In this document: in pieces, positions 51,801 to 63,836 of the stretch
Layout: each line of letters opens with the position of its first letter
Numbering within the stretch: the stretch's first letter is position 1
Origin: Rotaria sordida
Lineage: Eukaryota; Rotifera; Eurotatoria; Philodinida; Philodinidae
Reading direction: 5' to 3'
Length of the DNA: 64,000 nucleotides
NCBI GenBank assembly: GCA_905250125.1
Contig: CAJNOL010000058.1
Span: forward strand, 1-64,000
Notes under the pieces: generated by a model
Databases searched by the model: none
Told to the model about the DNA's origin: nothing
Seen by the model: only the letters and a program-made list of their open reading frames with translations
Position numbers and translations under genes: made by a program

Positions 51801-54800
51801 ACACGTCCTGTTGAACAACTTTCATTACGTAAAAAATCATTAACACGTTTTTCTAATACTTTAGCTAAATCAGTTTCAGTTAATTTAAATGCTGTATAAC
51901 GATTATCTTTACGTTTTATATTATATTCACGTAAACATGTATCACATATAAAACCTTCGGGCCATATTTGATCTATATGTAATGCACATACTTGATGCCA
52001 ACGACGTGTACAAACAATACAATCAATCATTGTTTCAGGTTCTTGTATATCATTTTTAGCTGATATAAATAAATTTTTTGGTAATTCAACTAATGTTTGA
52101 GCTGGATCATCACCGACAAATATTGAATCACTTTTAACTGAATCAAAACATTTCGAACAAAATGTATATTTATCACCGGATAAATTAAAACGAGACGGTT
52201 CCGGATTATTATAATAATAATAATTTCCATCACGTGGAATTTGACAACATAATTGATTACCATAACAAAACATTACTTGTGGAAAATAAACATATTGTCG
52301 ACCACAACAATATCCTAATGTTTGCATGACTGGATCAATTGCTTCTGAAAATCCTTCAGAAAGCTATAAAAGAAAAAAATTTTTTTTTTAAATGTTATAT
52401 TTCCTTTGATTCGAATTATTGAGACTCGAAAAAAAAAGTTATAGACAAGGCTAAGCCCTTTGGTCATGTTTGTAAAGGAAATGAAGACTCTCTGATAATG
52501 CTTCTAGATGAGCATTAAAGCAACCTAGGCAAAGGATTAAGTATTCATCGGGTTATCCCATACGAAATTGGTTCAATTATTGAATATAGTAGTATTACAT
52601 ATTTAACTAACAAACTAATCAAAAACATTAAAATTAAGTGTTTTAATGATCTTCAATCAGAACTGATATAGTTTTGTTTAAATTTAGAAAGAATCTGCAA
52701 ATTATCATTTAAATTAACAAATAACAGTTCATTTTACGTTGGATCTATTCGATCATTTTCTTTGTTAATTAACATAAGAAATACTATGATGATGACTGAG
52801 TGTTTACATTGTTCGACACACTATCTACAAAGTACTTTGTGTAAACTTCAAAGGCACCAGCTATGGAATGACTGTAGACAAATCACTAACGGTTATTTAT
52901 CTCGGATCATCCGTTCGATAGTATGCTGACTATATTGTGACAGAACACCTGCTCTTGTAATTAGTTAGTATGTATGTGGAGCTCAAGCCTCTTTGTTCAG
53001 AGCTACACAGCTAGTCATAATTATAGAGAAGATATAGGACTATTGAATCTGTCGCTACGTAACATTCCAGACTGCTAGGTAGCTGAAATTCAGGAAGTTT
53101 TCTTCTTTCTTCTATAAAAAATACGAATAACTTATTATGAAATTCGATCAATGTTTGTTTTTTTTTCGTTTTAACTATTCATTAAATGTTTTGTTTAGTT
53201 CGAATAAATATTTACTTTTGTACACATTTTATAAACACGTGTAGTTTTCTTATTATAAAGCCAAGCATTATTAAACATTAGCCAAGCATCATCACAAAAT
53301 TGTAATGGATTTTTATATTCGCCTCGTAATAATTTATTATGCATTGTTGATATATCCATAGGATGTTTAACAATTGTTGGATAATCAAGTATATTAAGTG
53401 CAATAGGATCGACTGGTTGACGAAATGGATGTGAATCTTCACATGCAATCATTTTATGTATAACTGGTTCAAGATGTGAACGTAAATCTTCAACTGTAAA
53501 TTGTATTGGGTGTTTAGGTAATTGTTTACTAGTTGAATCAATTTGAGGTAATTTCGGTTTTGTATCTTGATATATTGTTGATGTAGGTGATTTAACCATA
53601 GTTGTTGTTTGTAAAATATCATTATTTGTTGGTTCTTCTTTTTTAATCATGAAATATGATGATGAAGGCTAAAACAAACAAAAAAATAATATAATTTGAA
53701 GAATACAAAAAAACATATATATATATACTTGTATTGATGGTTTTGGTGATATTAATTCAGTTTTTATTTGATTTGTTGTATCTACCATATCAACATCATG
53801 TTGTTGATTATTAGTTGTCATATCACGATTAATAAGAAAATTTAAATTTTCATTTGGTGGTACATTTGTTATTGTAAATGTTCCTGTATTTGTATTTGTT
53901 GTACCATTTAATGTTGTTCGACTAGAATTTGTTACTGTTGTTAATGGTTGATGAAGAATATTTCCTGTAGACGATGATGATGATGATGCATAATCAGTTA
54001 TAGGTGCTGTACGATTTGGTGGACCATGATCACCGGCCATTGTATCCATAGTTGAATGAATTTTACCATTATAATCATTTGTTGATGATGTTTGTCCTGT
54101 TGTTGATGATATTTGTGCAGCTAATTGCATATCTTGTAAACGTTTTTTTTCTCGACGATCTTCTAATTCTTTTTGTATTTTATAAATTTTTTCAGCTAAT
54201 TTATGAAAATATTCTTCTTGATTATTAGCTACTTCAAATGTATCATTTTCAACACGTCGTGCATAATTAGCTAAATTAATAATACGTTTATCACGTACAG
54301 CACCTGTATCAGTTATTGGTATAAGTGCTGTAATAATTTTTTGTACAAGATGATTACGCATTTCTGATGTAACACGTCGTTGCCAATCTTTTGTTATTGA
54401 TCGTTCATTTGCTAAATTTGTATTTGTTGTTAATGATAGATTTGTATTTGAATTATTTGATGATATATTATTTGTTGAATTTATATTTGTATTTGTTGTT
54501 TGATTTAATTTTGCTAATGTTGATGGTGTTTTAAGTGGTTGACATATTGGACATTGTGGATTATTACATTGTTTCCAATGTAATATAATTTGTCTTGATG
54601 TAACACAATGTGGTACACTACATGTTTTATGATCATTACATTTAGTCATATGTTGTAGAACACTTTTCATTGTATTACAATGTGGTAATGTACAAGTATT
54701 TGGACGTGTTGTTTCACCATTAATAGTTTGTTTTTCACGTTGTTGACATTTATGTGCATGTAATAATAAAACAAGTTGTTTTTGTATAAATTGTTTTCGT

Positions 54801-55992
54801 TGAATTTCAGTATGTTGTTGAGGATTATTTGCTATTTGTTGTGTCGGTTGTTGTTGTTGTTGTTGTTGAGAAGTTACTATGTAATTTGTTGGTGTTTGAT
54901 CCATCATTTGTGTCTAATTGAGAAAAAAAAGATAAATTCAAAAATAAAAAAAGAAGATAGAAATTTATACATACTCTCATTGGTGTGGTATTATAAGATT
55001 GAACAGTATTTTGTTGTTGTTGTTGCTGTATGTGAATTTGTTGTTGTTGTTGTTGTTGTTGAGTTTGATATTGATTTAATTGTTGTGGTGTTAATGAAGG
55101 TAGAACTGTTGTAATTGTTTTATTTGTTTGAACTGTTGGTGTTTGTGTCACTGTTTGTTGTAAACCGAGTAATGTTGACTGTTGTTGTTGTTGAGAATTT
55201 GTAACAAATACATTATTATTATTTGAATCACTTGTCTAAATAATAAAAAAAAGAAGAAATTGTTTTATTTAATTTGATTAAAATAAATTTTCTTTTTCTT
55301 ACTTTAACAATACTCATTTGTGGTACATTTTGATTCATATTTACCATACCAGTTGTATTGTATTGTTGTCGAACAAGTGTTGGTGACATATTTGGTTGTT
55401 GTGTTGCTGTTGGCATACGTTGATATAATGGTCGATTAAGTCCACCTGATGAATTAATCATTTGTTGTTGTTGAGTATAAATTGTTGGTTGTTGTTGTAT
55501 ACCATTTGATATAACATTAGTCGGTCGAACAATAGTTGATGTTGGTGGCATTGTTTGTATACGTTGTAAATTTGGTGTTTGATATGATGGTAATTGTGTA
55601 CGTGTTTGTTGTATATATGTAAGTCGAGGTTGTGTTTGTTGTTGTTGATAAATATTTGTTGATTGTTGATGTAAAATTGGACTCGATGATGATGATGGTA
55701 CTGTTGATTGTATTGATGATGATGATGATGTTGTAGATGTTTGTTGTTGTGTATTATCGAGTGTATCAGTAAAATCATTTCCAATATCGAATAAATCTTG
55801 AGTATTATTTGTATCGGGTGTATCATATTGTGAAATCATTTTAAAATCAAACTCTTAAAAGATTTGAAAATAGAAAATTAATATTTCTCTTTTCTTTTTT
55901 TTTAATTCTCTAATACCTGATTCGTTTGAATTTGTACCCGAACGAAATTTTTTTGTCGGCGGTTGTTGTAGACCAAGAAAGTCAGCCATCAT
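48844..55992 (-). CDS. CREBBP: CBP/p300 histone acetyltransferase, eleven exons
   Basis: A nuclear transcription coactivator that acetylates histones. Exons 55917-55992, 55303-55853, 54975-55235, 53729-54913, 53216-53668, 51317-52363, 51144-51246, 50979-51085, 50768-50917, 49896-50697 and 48844-49511 join in frame to 1800 residues. Start MMADFLGLQQPPTKKFR matches CBP (MAD…PKRAK). Domains in order: Gln-rich N-terminus; TAZ1 (54530-54810, HAHKC … CPICQP); KIX (about 54130-54400, MRNHLVQKI … KIYKIQKELE); bromodomain (53216-53540, LDYPTIVKHPMDI, LMFNNAWLYNKK); PHD/RING (CIVCTRRWHQVC); HAT (SYLDSVHFFRP, IWACPPSEGDDYIFHCHP, including the conserved Asp, Trp and Tyr); ZZ (YNCNSCRQQCEIRYHC); TAZ2 (about 49980-50240). 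The C-terminus is a polyQ/Pro/Thr tail. Compared with about 2400 residues in vertebrates, the linkers and C-terminal region are reduced and I see no NCBD. Confidence 0.96.
52364..53215 (-). other. Large CBP intron between bromodomain and PHD exons
   Basis: An 852-base intron, the longest in this gene, with no open frame. Unlike the other long introns in the window, no inverted repeat could be followed by eye. Confidence 0.6.
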
Positions 55993-56818
55993 CCATCGTC
56001 TTATACAGATGTTTTATTTTTCGTGTAAAAAAATCAAATGATAAAACAAACGCCGATTGATCTATAGAAAAATAATTGAAATCTTTTTGTTCTTTTTTTT
56101 ATTTTGTTAAATTTTATTTAAAAAATATAACAAAAAAATTTAATTCACTTTTTCTTCTTTTTTTTTATTATTATGAACATATATTTATGGCAAATATTTA
56201 TTCCGGATACTCCCATACATTCACCCGACCGATCGAGCATGCATAACTTACAGCACAAAGCGGAAGTACTAGCGACAACTGGTGGACAAATGGTTAACAT
56301 GGTTATCTGATTGGTAAGCTGTTTTGTTTAAATGCATTTATGTGTTAGATAGAACATTTTTTGAGAAGGAATAAAACATTCTATTGATTGGATGAAACAT
56401 TTACCTGTAAATATTTTTTTTATTAAACAGCTGATTAAAAAACATGTTTTTTTGTTGTATTTTCGAAATTAATATTTTGATAAGTAAAAAAGAGAAATAA
56501 TTATAAAAAATTATAATAATATAATATGAATATACGTTTAGTATTAATTTATCTTAAGAACTTACTGGGTATTTTCCGAGTTGCAAGATAAAGTCACTTG
56601 GTTTTTCTTTCTGCTGACATAGTTATAAAGCATATGCTGTCTAATAAGAGATAGTTTTAACTTTGTGAAATAGAGGACACTAATGTCTGTGACAAAAAAA
56701 TCTTGACATAAAATATTTTTTTCATTCAGTAAATATGATTGAAAAAAATAAAAATTCTTTCATATGCTTTTAGAATTTTTCTTCTGTTTTAAGATTGATT
56801 ATACACAAAAATCAATGA
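55993..56818. promoter_or_regulatory. CBP 5' flank with a local GC-richer block
   Basis: At about 56195-56310 base composition rises (ccggatactcccatac, cacccgaccgatcgag) against the AT-rich surroundings, as often seen at transcription start regions. The CBP start codon is about 200-300 bases away. No specific motif is claimed. Confidence 0.35.
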
Positions 56819-57463
56819 TTAAGGCGCGTCTCTCAAAAATCGATCATACCCTGGGAACATTCAAATTGCATGAAATTTTCAGCATATATTGAGACTATAG
56901 TAGAGACGTTATGATCAAATTTTCAGTTCTATATTGTGATGTTTTTGGGACACATTCACCTAACAAAGGTTAAGAATAGCTCATTAAGCAAGTAACAATT
57001 CTCCGTAGGTCTTCATTCTATATATTTAATTTAGTTTTTGTTTGAAACAGTATGTCAAGATGCAGGACATGGTAGAGTCCTTTTTTTCTAAGTTCTTACT
57101 TTCTAAACGGAGAAAAGTTCAATGGCTCAAAAAACAGTCTCTATAATGCCCAGCATCTTGCCATAGTCTTTTAAACAAAAAGAAAAATTATTGGCTCCAA
57201 TGAAGCTTCTTCGATAGTTTTATAGATGCGCGATCAAAAAAAAATATAAAAAGAGAAAGAAACGAAAAAGATTTTCCATTTTATCTGACAAAATTATATA
57301 TTTCAAGCAGAAAATTACGAAAATTTTTGGGAAAAAACCGAGGTGCGAAACAAAAAAAAATCATGTTATCTATAAAAGCCTCGGACTATCTTCTCATATA
57401 GTTATCTCAATTTTCATGTTTTTCATTAAACTTGACTTTTTGGCTGGGAGAAGAGCGCCTTAA
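56819..57463. mobile_element. 645-bp foldback MITE with TTAA target sites (piggyBac-like)
   Basis: TTAA lies at both borders (56819-56822, 57460-57463), followed inwards by GGCGCGTCTCTC and the inverse of GGCGCTCTTCTCC. Inner blocks (tatgtcaagatgcaggacat at 57050 and the inverted atgcccagcatcttgccata at 57147) show that the arms extend to the middle, near 57110. A TTAA duplication is the hallmark of piggyBac insertion; no transposase is present. Confidence 0.78.
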
Positions 57464-59963
57464 AAGACCGAACAATGATATCTAAGCAAATTTATATTTA
57501 AGTATTCAAATAAAAAGTCATTTCGACTCAAAATATCTAATGATCTATTTTATTTCTTTTTTTCTAATTTCTAGTACAGTGTGTAACAACATGTTTTTTG
57601 TTTCTCACAGAAAAAAAAAACATTTCATTTGAAAACGTTTGAAACATGCGTGAACAAAATAGAACGAAAAACCATGAATTGAAATATTTTTCTTCATAAT
57701 ATGTTAAGTGACTCAATATAACATAAACTTTTTATTCATAAGAAAAAAATGACACGATTTCCATTTATAATGTGAAGTATTGAAGGTAAAATTAACAATA
57801 AATGTTTCATAGTATGCAAATTTTTATTGAAAATCATCTAATACGACATACTGAGAAATCTTATTGGAATAAACTACGAAGTACTGGTGAAATTGAGAAT
57901 AACATCAATTGATATTCTGATATATTGAAATTTATCGGTCTATATAATTAATTGAGAAGAAATACAGACCATTAATTTTTTTCAAATATCAATTACCACA
58001 AAAAGAAGTCATTATCATAAAAGCTTATGAAGGTTGAGTCATTTATATATATATTTGATATGACATTAATAAAAATCTTAAACAAAATGTTTTATTCTAC
58101 TGTGGTTGAATAAAAAAAAATGTACAGATGTCGAAACAATTTATTCATAAATTAAATCAATCAATCGGAATGATATAGAAGTTCATGTTATTTATTTTCT
58201 TGATTTATGAAATTTAGATGATAAATGAAACGTTCATTCATGAAGTCATTTGTTTGAAAAACAATATATTTTTTAAAATATTAATAATTTGTAAAATAGT
58301 GACAGTCAAAAATATTTATTTTGACTTCCTCTGCAAGAAAAACACCTAAAATCCAGTTTTCTGTTATTGAATTCATGACTCTTGAATTGCGTGACTGTCA
58401 CAATCACGATCACACGTGATCGTGACCAGTATTTCTAATGGAAATCTAAAACAAGATGCGAATGTACATTTTATATATATGGGTAAATTATGCATATGCA
58501 TCTTGTTTCCATAGATAAAGTGCTGAAAAACGAAGTTCCATAGACTGTAAAGAAATAAAAATTTAAACAATGTTCATATCATTTCAATAAACATAGATAC
58601 AAGTTTTATCTCATAGGTCGTTTTCTGCACATAGTTGAAACATTTTTTAGAAATTCAAAATGGTTTTCAATGTATTAAAAGAAAACTTTTTAATTTTTTC
58701 TGCACAGTGTATATCGTACACTTTGCTTTTTGGAGAAAGTGTACAACAGTATGTATTTCGAGAGCAATAGATGTTCTGTACATTTTGTTGCTGCTGTGTA
58801 CACTTGCCATTAGAAGCACTACAGGATACTGAAAACAAGCAATTTTCACGATTTGATGCATTCTATAAGTTTCCCGAAAATTCTTTTTTTTGTGGGCTTT
58901 ATTTGGAACAGAGTATAATGGGCAGAATGGGCATAAATTCGATTTCCAGGAAACCCATTCCACATTCTCGAAAAGGAACCTACCACACTGTACACCTTCA
59001 TTTCTATCTCTCAGAACTCGTTTTCTATCTACAGGGGCTCATATAGCTTTTTACACGAAAAAAAAGTGAGAGTATTGTACGTAATGAAGATTGTGAAAGG
59101 GTTATCTCCATCACTTCTTACGTGAACCAGGTAGAAAGCATAATGGGTTTTTTTGCTATTTAATTTTATTCATTGCAAAGAAAATAGTATTTCTTATTAT
59201 TTCCCTCTCTTGATGCCATAAATCGAATACATGATTTGTTGCTTGTTTTTTGTTCTATTTGTTCAATGGATGAGGATTGGTTATTTCCATTTTCTCTCAT
59301 ATTCCTTACATTTGAAATAGGATTACTGATTTTCTAATAGTTGTGAAGTTGAAATGCAGACTCGTAATTTCTTTTGTTTTTTCTATATTCGTTAAAATAG
59401 AAATAGGATTTCCTATTACTTATTTTTTTTCGTCGATGTTGAATTGAGCTTCCAGGAAAACTCTCACAATGCATAATATGGCAGCAAAAAGAGATATAAA
59501 GAGGTATAGAAGGTACACAGTTCTTATTATTTGATGCTAAGGCTACTATTAAGCGGACATGCCTATCCATGATTCCAAAAACAAACTGTCAATATTAGAA
59601 ATAGGTAAGATTACAAATTCGTTAAAGAAAAATTCCTCAACATATTTCCAAAAAAGCCACATACATTAAAAAATACAAATTCTTCTCCAAAACAAGACAG
59701 CATCCAACAAGTTCAAAAAAAAAACAAAAAGAAAACGTCAAATACTGTTTTGCCACATTTCATATCTGATTCCACGACAGCCCCATTCGCTTTAACTTGT
59801 ATAGACTCACCGATACAGGACTCTCTTATGCTGAAGCCACTAAGATACGCCGAACACTGGAAGAATCAAACGAAACCAACCTTATCAGAAATAACTATTT
59901 TGATAATACAACCCGCAATACGATATATATGTGAAAACATCTCTAACCAATCCTCGACAAGAC
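57464..59963. other. Intergenic stretch, no gene recognised
   Basis: AT-rich to about 58600, then less so (58700-59100). Short frames on both strands at 58635-59046 overlap each other and show no family signal. From about 59740 the composition becomes more balanced and merges with the DNA that the hAT element entered. Confidence 0.5.
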
Positions 59964-59999
59964 TAGAGGACTGCAGGTTACGCTATTTTGACAACCTGT

Positions 60000-60170
60000 G
60001 ACCTGCCCTGCTGAGATTTTGGCAACCTGACCCTGCCCTGTGAATTTATTGCATAACCTTTAATCTGCCCTGCCTTGTCCTGTGAATTTACTTCATAACC
60101 TTTAACCTGCCCTGCCCTGTGAATTTATTGCATAACCTTTAACCTGCCCTGCCCTGCCCTGCCCTGTTTT
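60000..60170. repeat. Tandem repeats of CCTGCCCTG-containing units
   Basis: About 45-base units (gaatttattgcataacctttaa + cctgccctg) are repeated about three times, ending in a CCTG/CCCTG run. They lie just inside the hAT left end and probably are subterminal transposase-binding repeats. Confidence 0.75.
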
Positions 60171-60214
60171 CTTTAAAACCGAAGAAAATTCCAAACTTTC
60201 GTATCAATTTATTA

Positions 60215-60420
60215 TTAAATTTCATTTCGAGTTGTTACAACCATAAAGCAAAACCAAACAACATTATATATCTGGAAAATTTCTAATCATCAAAATATCA
60301 TAAACAATATCTAGATTTAAAAACTGCCTTCTTTTTTCTAATACTCTACCTGATGAGCTAAAAACATGCTCTGATGTGGGTGTGGAGTGGGGTATGAATC
60401 TTCTCTTCGCACATCCACAC
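60215..60420 (-). pseudogene. hAT transposase C-terminal (dimerisation) remnant
   Basis: The frame reads RFIPHSTPTSEHVFSSSGRV, then LEKRRQFLNLDIVYDILM, ending at TAA 60215-60217. The SExVFSSSG…KR…V…L/M pattern is the conserved end of hAT transposases. The catalytic part upstream is missing, and a +1 shift separates it from the 60425-60715 frame. Confidence 0.85.
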
Positions 60421-61140
60421 CCTATTAAGAGATTTGTTGTTTTTTTAGTGTATTTGATTCATCTAAACAATTTTTAAAATGATAGCTAATAGTAGAAGTT
60501 TCATTTGATATGGAATATGATAATATCTCATAGAACAATCGACGTTGTACGAACGGTTGATATTCATTATTGAAACATTTAATATGTAATAAATGTTCCA
60601 AAAATGAACCATAAGATGATGATGGCGGTTCTACTGTAGCTATAAATTCACCAGTTTTAAGTTTTTCTATCATCTGCTTCTTTTTTCGTTCCATATCTCT
60701 TTTTGAATTAGGCATAGTTGATATTTCACTAGCAGGAAACTCTAACTGATATTGATGATGATAATTGAGAGATTAGTTAATGATGATAATAAAGAAAAGA
60801 GCAAGATAAAACTCAAAATAACAAAAACTACATGCGCACTTGAATAGCTACACAATGTATAATGGATAGGTTACCAACATATCTGCTTCTATTGAGTATC
60901 TTTGCGACTAATCTAAATTGATTTTTCAGTTCGCTTTCACTTCTATTTTTTTTTCTTAGTGTATAGCTTTAGGAAAGATATCTATAAAATCTAACGCATA
61001 AAACTAGTCACAGGTTGACAGGTTACGATACTCGTACCCTGCAACCTGCTCTGTAAAAATTTTCGCAACCTGGCCCTGCTCTGCAGTGACAGGGCAGGGT
61101 AGGGCAGGTTACCTATACCCTGCAGGGCTCTAGACAAGAC

Positions 61141-61990
61141 AACCAAATCCCCAACTGCTACCAAGCAATCACTTCCATTACGTCGCACTCAAAGGGAGCA
61201 CATAGGCGTAGTTATCCTGCTTGACTGCTCTATAGTGTGTCATCTTCCTCACACCCAGATCACCTACAATCTGCTGAGTTGCTTGTCAGCCACTTCAATC
61301 GCAACACCCACAATACCTATGACCTAATGTGTGCCCTACTCACGCTACCCAATTCGCGACCATTCATCTCGTGGCCCATTTCTTCACCGTCAGCTCTTAG
61401 CGGCCGGCTCTTTCGCGGCACCCACAGCGGAAACTATGTGAAATGCGTCGTATTCTTGTCACTTCTCCAGTGGCCAGTCCTTTTGCGGCACTCACAGCAG
61501 ATGCGATGTGTTATGTATCATATTCTTACCAGTCCTTCCATGACCAGTTCTACCATGGCCAGTCCTTCCGCAGCTAGTCCTTTCGCGACCACTCCTTTTG
61601 GTGCCAGTCTTTTCGTTGCCTGTCCTTCCGCTGCCGGTTCTTTCGTGGAGGTCAGAGGTGAGCGGAGGCATGTGAATCGGTTCGTGGCATGCACAGCTTG
61701 GCAGACATGTGTTAGTCGTTTGGTGCCACCCGTAGCTTGGCGCACCCGCACCAACATCCATATCCACACTCGACAGCGTTGTTTTGGAAATCTCATTGTG
61801 CATTGTCGTGCTTTCATTTTTGTGTTTTCGGAAATCGGCTTTTCTTGGCGAGATTTTTTTGTATTAGGAAAGCGAAAGTGTATTTTTTGCGGAAATTCAC
61901 TTTGAGTTTCCAGAAATTCATCTGGCGCGGAAAGGCAATTTGTATTTCCGAAAATTCATTTGGTGCGGAAAGTCTATAGAGTTTCCTGGA
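61141..61990. repeat. GC-richer island with a degenerate 15-bp minisatellite
   Basis: Composition jumps to roughly balanced GC. At about 61470-61650 units like CCAGTCCTTTCGCGG recur every 15 bases with variation, reading as five-residue repeats on the minus strand (RTGHG). At 61840-61985 a second pattern occurs (ggaaattcatttggcgcgg-like words). A 222-codon frame at 61237-61905 (+) crosses both patterns and has no recognisable domain. Confidence 0.6.
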
Positions 61991-62855
61991 AACTCATATC
62001 AGGCATCATATGTTTTTGTTTATAGTGTACTCTGTGGTGCCCCAAAAGCTTATGATCTAGAGTCAGTATTTTTCATTTTATGAATGAATGGTTAGAGGTA
62101 TCGTAAATCTGATTTCACCATTCGATAGAGTACATTGAATTCTACTTGGAACACAAATGAAAACATCTGAAACGCTTTCTGGGTGAATCAGGACTGAAAT
62201 TACTTGAATTCAATGCTAGCTTCATCTTCATGCAAAATAAACACTAGAAATACCACATTGTACATATGAACTGAATTATGATCAATTAAAAAACCTATGA
62301 AGAATATGCTAATAAAGTAATCGAAAACATTCTAACATATTAACGATAATTTTTTGTTTAGATCAAACAATGATTTACTCTATTTTCTTACTTTTAAAAA
62401 ATGATTAATGCGTAATTGATTTAATTTTTCATGTAAAAATGTTTCTTGATAAAAGAATCAAATATCCTAATAGCCACTATGTTTCAAGTATAATTTTACA
62501 TCCAAAGAAGAATTGTTAAACTATTATTATTTGAATTAAATTTATTTTATTATTGTGTCTAAATTTTCCACATTCGACAAAAAAGTTTTGAGGTCCATCT
62601 GTTTGAATAAAGCAACCAAAAAAAATTATACAAACGCATACAAAATTTTGTAAAGTCAAAAAAAAAAGGAAACCAAATAAACAAACAGAAGAGATTCTTC
62701 AAACTGATTATGCAGAAAAAAAAAGGAAACAGATCATATTGAATAATAAATGCACAATTGAGAATCGAAAAAAAAACCAAGAAGCTCGCCCTATATGCTG
62801 CTGCACAAACCATTATCAATAAATGAGAATTATAAAAAACTTGTCAAAGATAAGT
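61991..62855. other. Intergenic/3' flank of Rab30
   Basis: AT-rich, without open frames of interest. Possible aataaa-type signals for Rab30 lie near 62700-62830. Confidence 0.5.
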
Positions 62856-63588
62856 TCATGAACAACAATTAGATTTCACCGGTTTTGTTTTTTGTTCTCC
62901 ATTAAGAAATATATCATGTGCACTATTTGATACACTCATTGCTGATTCTTTTGCTTTCATTGTTAATTCTTCAGCTATAGTTTGAAATAATTTTCCAACG
63001 TTCTCACTATTTTTAGCTGATGTTTCTAAATACCACATATCATTTTTTTCAGCAAATTGTTCGGCTACATGTGTTGGAACTTCACGTTGATTAATGTCAC
63101 ACTTGTTACCTAAACAAAACAGAAGTATTGATTTTTATTCAATAAATGAAAAACGAAAGTTAATTCGTACTAACCAACAAGTGTACATAAAACATCATTA
63201 TTAGCGTAAGTTTTCACTTCACGAACCCAGTCTGGAAGACTTGAAAATGTCGCAAGATTATTCATATCAAAAACAATAATTAATGCATTAGCTGATCGAT
63301 AATATGATTGAGTTATTGAACGAAAACGTTCTTGTCCAGCTGTATCCCATATTTGAAGCTAAAATAAAAAAGAAAGTTATCAAAAAGAAAAACATAATTT
63401 TCGATATAAACTTTTATTCTTTCTCCATTAACTTCAACAGTTTTAATTAAAAAATCTACACCAATAGTTGCTGCTTGTCCAGCTGGAAAAACATCTTGAC
63501 AAAATCGACGTACAAGACATGTTTTTCCAACACTTGCATTACCAATAAGAACAACTTTAAATAAATATTTATAATCATCCATTAACAT
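62856..63588 (-). CDS. RAB30: Rab30-like small GTPase, three exons
   Basis: A Golgi-associated Rab GTPase. Exons 63412-63588, 63175-63358 and 62856-63109 join in frame to 204 residues. All G motifs are intact: G1 GNASVGKT, G2 ATIGVDF, G3 WDTAGQERFRSITQSYYR, G4 NKCD, G5 ETSAK. The start LMDDYKYLFKVVLIGN with RRFCQDVFPAGQ, and the RSANALIIVFD stretch, are closest to Rab30 (FKIVLIGNAGVGKTCLVRRF…). The C-terminus KSNCCS carries two Cys for double geranylgeranylation. Subfamily assignment is by eye and could be confused with Rab19/43. Confidence 0.9.
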
Positions 63589-63836
63589 GTTTGATATTAT
63601 TATTATTTAAATAAATCTAAAAAATACATTTGAAAATACTTATCGAAAGAAAAAAACAAAATCAATAGAAACTTCTTTCTTTGAACTGAATTTATCATTG
63701 AATAACAGAAGAAAAGAAAATACAAGTATAATTACAAAAAAAAAAACAAATTCTTCAACACCTGAGATAGAAAATATAGCATTGAAAAAAAAATATTATC
63801 ATGTCTTTTTATTTTGAATCACTGTTGAAAGACAAA

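Larger units (their letters stand above)
59964..61132 (-). mobile_element. Degenerate hAT transposon with perfect 8-bp target duplication
   Basis: The element is flanked on both sides by GACAAGAC (59956-59963 and 61133-61140). Ends are TAGAGGACTGCAGG and, inverted, TAGAGCCCTGCAGGG. Subterminal regions are packed with CCTGCCCTG / AACCTG repeats: about 45-base tandem units at 60000-60170, and inverse copies at 61010-61120. On the minus strand a hAT C-terminal dimerisation domain remains at 60215-60420 (TSEHVFSSSGRVLEKRRQF). It is frame-shifted from an upstream open stretch (60425-60715, MPNSKRDMERKKKQM…) that may be more of the transposase or its flank. At 1.17 kb it is an internally deleted, non-autonomous copy. 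Confidence 0.88.

Noticed and set aside
58635..59046. Overlapping frames on both strands near 58.8 kb
   Set aside because: Mutually antisense and Cys/Phe-rich, with no recognisable motif. Kept as non-coding.
60425..60715. 96-codon minus-strand frame considered as an independent gene
   Set aside because: It lies wholly within the target-duplication borders of the hAT element, so it is treated as transposon-derived.
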